From contig JAAAVE010000225.1 of the NCBI GenBank assembly GCA_015679605.1, forward strand, positions 1 to 11,894: a stretch of DNA of 11,894 nt. The letters run 5' to 3'. This DNA is from Podila epigama. Its lineage: Eukaryota; Mortierellomycota; Mortierellomycetes; Mortierellales; Mortierellaceae. Made by a program: the position numbers and the translations under genes. A model generated the notes under the pieces. That model was not told the DNA's origin. It worked only from the letters and a program-made list of their open reading frames with translations, and searched no databases. Shown here in pieces: positions 7,301 through 11,894 of the stretch. How positions within the stretch are numbered: the stretch's first letter is position 1; the number at the start of each line of letters is the position of its first letter.

Positions 7301-10300
7301 CCAAGTAGCGACTTGGCAGGAGGTGGCGGAGGCGGTCTCATAGCCGGTTTAGGGACTGGATTCGCCCGAGCGAGCATGGAACAACTAGTCCAGGCAGCGT
7401 CCCTCCCTACCTCCCTTCAAACTCGCGTTCAACCAGGGCAAGCCGTGGGCCGGAAGAGAGGAGAGACAACAGCATTAGGACTGAATGAGATGGGTCAGAT
7501 CATATCGCCTTATACCGGTGGCCCAGCGACAGAGTCTTTATATTCACAGGACGATGGACTTGGGACACTCCTCCTCTCCATCATGCGGAAACGTGATGTT
7601 GCCAACAACTTTTGTGCAGATTGTGGAGCCAAGAATCCAGATTGGTGTGTGATCAACATTGGCACACTTGTGTGTATTGGTAAGTAGGCAGTATTCGATA
7701 TTTTTGAAGATTTTTTTCTTCTCTTATTGTTCAAACGCTCTTTGTTCACAATCGTCAACATCGTCAGCTAACCTTTCGTCTCGCCTAACGCGCACTGGAA
7801 CATGGACAGAGTGCTCTGGCATCCACCGAAGTTTAGGGACGCATATTTCAAAGGTTCGATCGTTCACTCTTGATACGACATCTTACACTCGAGATCTCTT
7901 TGAGTTTATCTATTCAATGGGAAACAACCTCTCGAACCAAATCTGGGAAGCCAACTTGAATCCAGTCGGTGCAAATGTTCCCGTTATAGTCGATGCTGCT
8001 GCTGCCACTGCTAATGTGCCTGGCGCTGCAACAGACCGCGAGCCTGGACAAAAGCAAACAGATACGATGCCGACCTTGCGCCCTCCCAAGCCATTCATAT
8101 CCTTCCGAAAACCAACCGTGAATGACTCGAGAGAATACAAGGCCGAATTTATTCAGAAAAAGTATGTTGATCGTGCGTTTGTGGACCGCAAGTTCCCGTC
8201 AGAGATTGACAAGCCCACCAAGAATAGAGCGCCTCTGAGGAGCAGTGTCAGCGTAGTGACAAGTGCCAGCTCAGCCGCCACGCGTGCTCTTTTCCAATCG
8301 ATCATGGTCAACAACATCCCAGCAGCCGTTGCTGCGTTTGCTGCTGGAGCCAACCTCAATGCCGTCCAGAACACGTCGGATGACAATAGTAGGCGTCCAT
8401 CAAGCTCATATTTTATGAACAACAACCGCAAAGATCAACAACAACAGCAATCACCAATGATACCCCCAGCAATCGATACATTCGACCTAGGGTTGATTCC
8501 AAATACCTCTCAATCGCCCATTTTGGAGGAGAGTATGTTGAGATCCCCTCCTGCAGACTCTGTGAGCTCAGAAGCCTCTTCTCCCAAGTCCTCTGTGTCG
8601 ATGGCGTCGCCTACGAGTCAATACACAGCTCGAACGGTTACCGCGACTGAACAGAGTATGGGTTCAAAGCTGTCTGGAGAGGATGAAATTGCACGCGCAG
8701 GAAACATTGACAGCATGTCCTTGCCCACCACCACCCATGCCAACCATGCCAACACGTCATCCTTCATGGTCATGCAGACGTCGCCATTGTTGATTGCACT
8801 TCGCCACGGAGTGCCTTTCAGTCAGGATGAGCGATACGAGGTGTTCCCGCTAGCTGAATTTATTATCCAGAATGGCGCCACAAACGACTTGAGCGTTGAA
8901 GTCAAGATGCTTGATGATGATAGCAATGTATCGGATGTTGCCAACAAAGAAAATGGAGTCGATCCAATGGCTCTGGGTTCATCATCACGCGGGATGTTTG
9001 CGCCAGGCGAGCAATGGGACTCTATCGGTTCAAAGGAGCAGCAGGATGGCGTTAACAAGGATGGGGGACTGACCCATCGGAGGAGTGTCGGTCAAGTGCT
9101 TGAGATGAGCAGCAGCGCAGGACAACGTACTTCAGCCATCGACTACCTGCGTGCCAAGAGTGTTGCCAGAGGAGAGAGCCCTGCAATGGACAAGACTGGG
9201 CAATACCTGAAATCTACTGTTCCCGCCTCGACATCCTTTCGCCGTGATTTGGATGATCAAGCTGGCACTGCTGGTGTCTTTGCATCTGGAACGACGACTG
9301 CATCGACCACCACAACAGCTTATGCTGCGACTGGCTCTAATCATTTTTTGAGTATTGGGACCTTGTCTCCTACCGCAACTTCATCCACCACCAACACCAC
9401 CAACCCACCACCACCTTCCCGATCTGCAGCCTTGGCTAGTATGTTGAATCTTTCTCCCCGGCTACGTCCTCAGGGGTACCGCACGATCAATTCGACCTCG
9501 GCGCCTGTATCACTTACTTCCTCGCCTGTGCCGTCACTGAACAACGGGACTAGTTATGGAGCAGTGACTATGGCAGCAGCGAACGGGAGCCAGCAGCAGC
9601 AGCAGCAGCAACAACCTCGCCATCCGACAGTATCTGCGCAGCAGGATATATCGTTATTGTTCCAAAAACGTCGAGGAAGTGATACTGGCGTGGTTGTATC
9701 TAATGGGTCCAGATCGAACAGCCATGGTAACGCAGGCAACGGTACTGGTAACGGTAACGGCATGAGTGGTGGAGTTGTTGTGAGCAAAGAGACCAAAGCG
9801 CAGTACCGTACCTCTGGGGATTTTTCACTCTTGGCACCGATTTCTTCAATCCTTTCGCCCAGATTCCGACGTCAGCATAATGCAAGTCAGCTATTATTGA
9901 ACGCGGAAGAAAATGTGGAGCCGAGTATTAGTGCGTTGCTGGATCAATCTGCGTCATCTTTTGGAGATGGGTATTCACCTCTGCATCAGAATCCTCCTTC
10001 GTCTGATAATACTGGTAATACTGGTAATACTGGCAATACTACGAGTCGTGCACGAAAGGTCAAAGCTGCATGGACAAAGAGCCTCAGATTCTCTGGCGTG
10101 TATTCGAATTCGAAAAGAGCCATCAGTACCAGCGGCGCTCCTCCGACCACTGGCAACAGCACTGGCATTGGCCACGCAAAGAACTTGATGTCATTAGTGA
10201 CGGGTGAAACGTCTGATGGGGATACTGAAGGCGGACCCCATGAATCACTCATGGAATCAATTGGGGCGAGTCCAACCAATGTTCAGTCGCCAACATCTGA

Positions 10301-10751
10301 TAATAAGGCGCCATCGCAGTCATTGACATCAGAGCCATCGTCCACGTCAGTAAAGTCTTTGGTTGGTGACGGAGATGATGCGGCAAGAGATTCGCAAAAA
10401 AGTGCGGAAGCACAACAGGACCATACAACGACAATAATAATGCCAACGACTACGACCATGTCTACTACTTCAACTACTACTTCTACTCCTACGACTACTA
10501 CTACTGCTACTACTATAACTAATACTGCTACCCTACAGCGACAACCTTCATGGCCTGATTTCAATACTTTCCTATCAACCTCTGCTTCAACACCTGACCT
10601 GGTTCAGTTTTCAATGTCAAAGGATAATAATGATGCAACTGGGGTAACGACATCTTTATCATCACCACGACCGCCTTTACCGCAACGACGTCGACCTGTT
10701 TCCAGCAGTTATATTCTCGACCACCAGTACAAGCATGCGGACAGTTCTTGA
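4316..10751 (+). CDS. BAR-PH-ArfGAP-ankyrin protein (Csx2/ACAP-like Arf GTPase activator), 5 exons, ~1974 aa
   Basis: Predicted Arf GTPase-activating protein acting on curved, phosphoinositide-bearing membranes in vesicle traffic. Modelled exons are 4316-4379, 4490-5148, 5307-5373, 5487-7679 and 7810-10751; the first exon is tentative and the others are well supported by phase. Regions: N-terminal domain with WEW (217-219) and a nine-Ser run (139-147), resembling the N-terminal part of fungal Csx2 proteins; Ser/Pro-rich linker; BAR (~392-620, opening EDGPLFRA); PH (~739-850, W838 in the C-terminal helix). The ArfGAP (~960-1120) has zinc ligands C973, C976, C993 and C996 (CX2CX16CX2C) and the GIHR arginine R1001 expected to be the catalytic finger. 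Ankyrin-like segments follow at ~1154-1180, 1319-1355 and 1434-1450. The tail (~1460-1974) is low complexity, with Gln, Gly-Asn-Thr and Thr tracts and a PPLPQR motif (1949-1954). Animal ACAPs share the order but are under half this length. Confidence 0.88.
4380..4489 (+). other. Putative GC-AG intron 1 of the ArfGAP gene
   Basis: Exon 2 must begin at the CATACAG acceptor (4489). The frame has a stop at 4456 upstream and no early ATG downstream, and a CTAAC branch site lies at 4451-4455. The only well-placed donor giving the needed phase 1 from an upstream ATG is GCAAGT at 4380. Splicing joins PNPAT to FAITRIL, resembling the N-terminus of fungal Csx2 proteins. The base before the donor is T rather than the favoured G. 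A GT at 4437 gives the same phase, but the intron would be only 53 nt with a poor donor. Confidence 0.5.
5149..5306 (+). other. Intron 2 of the ArfGAP gene
   Basis: GTACGT donor after codon 241, CTAAC branch at 5285-5289 and CTTTAG acceptor; phase 0. Reading through gives a hydrophobic peptide and then a stop at 5269, unlike the rest of the protein. Confidence 0.85.
5374..5486 (+). other. Intron 3 of the ArfGAP gene
   Basis: GTAAGT donor, CTAAC branch at 5454-5458 and CTTCAG acceptor; phase 1. It bounds a 67-nt exon (5307-5373). No closer AG restores the frame of the BAR-encoding exon. Confidence 0.85.
7680..7809 (+). other. Intron 4 of the ArfGAP gene, inside the zinc finger
   Basis: GTAAGT donor, CTAAC branch candidates at 7768 and 7785, and GGACAG acceptor; phase 1. 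Splicing rebuilds LVCIECSGIHRSLG, placing the fourth zinc cysteine two residues after the third as the ArfGAP family requires. This makes the junction nearly certain. Confidence 0.95.
9591..9614 (+). repeat. CAG/CAA repeat coding eight glutamines
   Basis: Six CAG and two CAA codons encode residues ~1589-1596 of the ArfGAP protein's disordered tail. It is a short polyglutamine tract, likely variable in length between strains. Confidence 0.9.
10008..10040 (+). repeat. 9-bp in-frame repeat AATACTGGT (Asn-Thr-Gly)
   Basis: Three near-perfect units plus a partial one encode repeated Asn-Thr-Gly from about residue 1728. A related Gly/Asn-rich stretch built on GGTAACGG-like words lies upstream at ~9727-9762. 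Confidence 0.85.
10446..10527 (+). repeat. ACT/ACG-rich trinucleotide tract coding a Thr/Ser-rich segment
   Basis: Degenerate ACT/ACG/TCT repeats encode a threonine-rich segment (~residues 1874-1901) near the C-terminus. The frame stays open throughout, consistent with a tolerated expansion in disordered protein. Confidence 0.8.
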
Positions 10752-10839
10752 AAAGATAGAAGGAAGAGACGAAAAATTTTGTATTATATATTGACTTTTT
10801 TCTTTTGGTAATGATTATATATTATATTATGATTTTTTT
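10752..10839. terminator. Shared AT-rich 3' region between convergent genes
   Basis: These 88 bases separate the stop codons of the plus-strand ArfGAP gene and the minus-strand lipase. They are rich in TATATA/ATTATAT words, which resemble fungal 3'-end efficiency elements on either strand. No AATAAA is seen. Both transcripts probably end here or overlap. Confidence 0.55.
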
Positions 10840-11872
10840 TTAAACCGCTGCGGGTGTTGAGGTAGGAGGGATATGGGCCTTGATCCATTGGATATAATAA
10901 TCAATGACGACCTTGCGGTCCTCCTTTGGCTCGTTATGCAATTCATGGTAGAAATCCTTGTAGACCTTGTATTCCTTGTCCTTGAGTTCACACTTGTCGA
11001 AAAAGTCTTTGCTGGCCTTTGGGTCTGTCAGACCGTCAGCGGTACCGTGACAGATGAGCAAAGGGACAGTTGGCGTGATCTCCTTGTAACGGGAGGTCAA
11101 CAGGGCCTTGCCGTTGGTCAACATATCAAAGAGACCCTTGGTGGTACCGTAACCGTGAACGAGTGGGTCCTTGTCATACTTTTTCACCTCTTCTACATCA
11201 CGAGAGATGAATTTTGAACTGAGGTTGGTGGGGATCTTGATGGAAGGGGCGATTTTGGAGACTGCACCTGCAAAGGAGACAGTCAAGTTGTTGGGTCGTG
11301 TAGGTGCAGAAGCCAATACCAAAGGAGCGGAAGCAATAAGACCAGTCAGCTTTGTGCGCAATGGGCCGATGCAATCGTAGTTCAGAACCAATCCTCCTCC
11401 CTATTTTTTTTGAATAGTTTGTTTGTTTGTTTTGTTTGGCGAGAACATGGTTGGTCAACGTGCACTCTCCTTATTTCACACAATGATTAAAAAAAATGGC
11501 GGGAAACATGCAAAATATAATTACATAGCTGTGTCCCATCAAGAAGAGAGGGACGCCTTCGATTTCAGCGCGCTTCAGGGCAGCAGTGATATCTGGGATC
11601 GCCTTGGCATATCCACCAGTGGCACCAAGTGTCTTTGACTTTTTGCCTATTTTTTTTTTTTTTTTGATTCGTGTTTTGTGGTAGATGAAGACTGTTAATT
11701 TTTTAAATCCTCCTTCAGGTAGGTTCTAGGGCGACAAGCAAGCAAAGCAAGCAAAGCAAAAAGAAAAAAAAAATAGGCTAATGAATCTTACCAGTCTCGC
11801 CGAATCCACGCTGGTCATATGAATGGACCTGAAATCCAGCCTTGTTGAACTCTTCAAAGACGTGGTCATAAC
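10840..11872 (-). CDS. Monoacylglycerol lipase-like alpha/beta hydrolase (Yju3/MGLL type), 3' three exons, 5' end outside window
   Basis: Serine hydrolase predicted to cleave monoacylglycerols to glycerol and fatty acid, the last step of triacylglycerol breakdown, probably at lipid droplets or ER membranes as for yeast Yju3. Exons in coding order: 11872-11792, 11646-11525, 11400-10840; 253 complete codons plus a split first one. Visible motifs: DQRGFGETG after the first strand-helix unit; nucleophile elbow GHSYGG with Ser at 11530-11528; IASAPLV; KDPLVHG; catalytic Asp in HGTADGLTD (11037-11035); and catalytic His in FYHELHNE (10947-10945). Asp-to-His spacing is 30 residues, as in human MGLL. 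Family members have ~300 residues, so roughly 55 N-terminal residues, including the oxyanion HG region, should lie beyond 11894. The elbow has Tyr where family members usually have Met. It converges on the ArfGAP gene. Other lysophospholipase or esterase activities of this family cannot be excluded. Confidence 0.9.
11401..11524 (-). other. Lipase intron splitting the nucleophile elbow
   Basis: On the minus strand, GTAATT donor (11524) and AATAG acceptor (11401); 124 nt, phase 0. Splicing joins GHSY to GGGLVLNY, rebuilding GXSXG. The acceptor is preceded by eight A rather than a pyrimidine tract, and no perfect CTAAC was found. Confidence 0.88.
11647..11791 (-). other. Lipase intron between the DQRGFGETG and KKSKTLG coding segments
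   Basis: On the minus strand, GTAAGA donor (11791) and TAG acceptor (11647); 145 nt, phase 1, rebuilding a Gly codon. Sixteen A lie directly before the TAG. An ATTAAC ~45 nt upstream may be the branch site. The intron holds a CTTTG/CTTG simple repeat. Confidence 0.9.
11736..11760. repeat. AAGC/AAAGC simple repeat inside lipase intron
   Basis: Alternating AAGC and AAAGC units. Similar CAAGCAAG words recur at 3893-3905 and, in reverse orientation, at 1475-1487, so this is a common low-complexity word of the genome. Confidence 0.8.
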
Positions 11873-11894
11873 CTATGGTCAAAAAAAGGAAAAA
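11873..11894 (-). other. 3' end of a further lipase intron, cut by the window edge
   Basis: On the minus strand, T-rich sequence ends in ACCATAG directly before the codon joined to YDHVFEEF. The exon needs one more base at its start (phase 1), so the gene continues upstream beyond 11894. Confidence 0.8.

Noticed and set aside
10873-11217. Plus-strand frame of 114 codons opposite the lipase
   Set aside because: It is a shadow of the lipase's terminal exon, which has full family motifs and the catalytic Asp and His on the minus strand.
1687-11872. Metabolic gene cluster or defence system
   Set aside because: The three genes belong to unrelated housekeeping pathways and have separate promoters, and no secondary-metabolism or mobile-element gene is present.

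Overview
The window looks like nuclear DNA of a filamentous, early-diverging fungus. Genes are split by short introns (about 110-205 nt) with GTAAGT-like donors and CTAAC-type branch sites about 30-40 nt before the acceptor. Intergenic DNA is full of homopurine/homopyrimidine tracts and microsatellites. Placement in the Mortierella group (Mucoromycota sensu lato) is inferred from an animal-type tyrosine aminotransferase and the general style of the locus. The sequence itself does not prove it. No bacterial, viral, transposon, CRISPR, tRNA or rRNA feature was seen.

Layout. Positions 1-1686 hold no convincing gene: GA/TG microsatellites, a strong G-quadruplex motif (743-774), a cluster of ATTGG/CCAAT boxes, a pyrimidine tract and an (ATCC)10 array ending just before a start codon. 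Positions 1687-3256 (+) are a complete three-exon tyrosine aminotransferase gene (413 aa). Positions 3257-4315 are intergenic, with a poly(A) signal, a symmetric double CACGTG element and a 12-bp tandem repeat. Positions 4316-10751 (+) are a large multidomain ArfGAP gene, modelled as five exons and 1974 aa: N-terminal domain, BAR, PH, ArfGAP zinc finger, split ankyrin region and a long disordered tail. Its start depends on an inferred GC-AG first intron. Positions 10840-11872 (-) are the 3' three exons of a monoacylglycerol lipase-like alpha/beta hydrolase whose 5' end lies beyond the window. It converges tail to tail with the ArfGAP gene, with 88 bp between the stop codons.

The three genes act in separate processes: tyrosine/phenylalanine catabolism, Arf-dependent membrane traffic, and glycerolipid breakdown. 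The layout does not suggest a functional cluster. I found no evidence of a new multi-gene system. The points worth a second look are the ArfGAP architecture and its possible noncanonical first intron, the promoter repeats of the aminotransferase gene, and the altered nucleophile elbow of the lipase. All intron boundaries were read by eye and lack transcript support. Reading frame, phase and family motifs agree at every junction except the ArfGAP start, which remains provisional.
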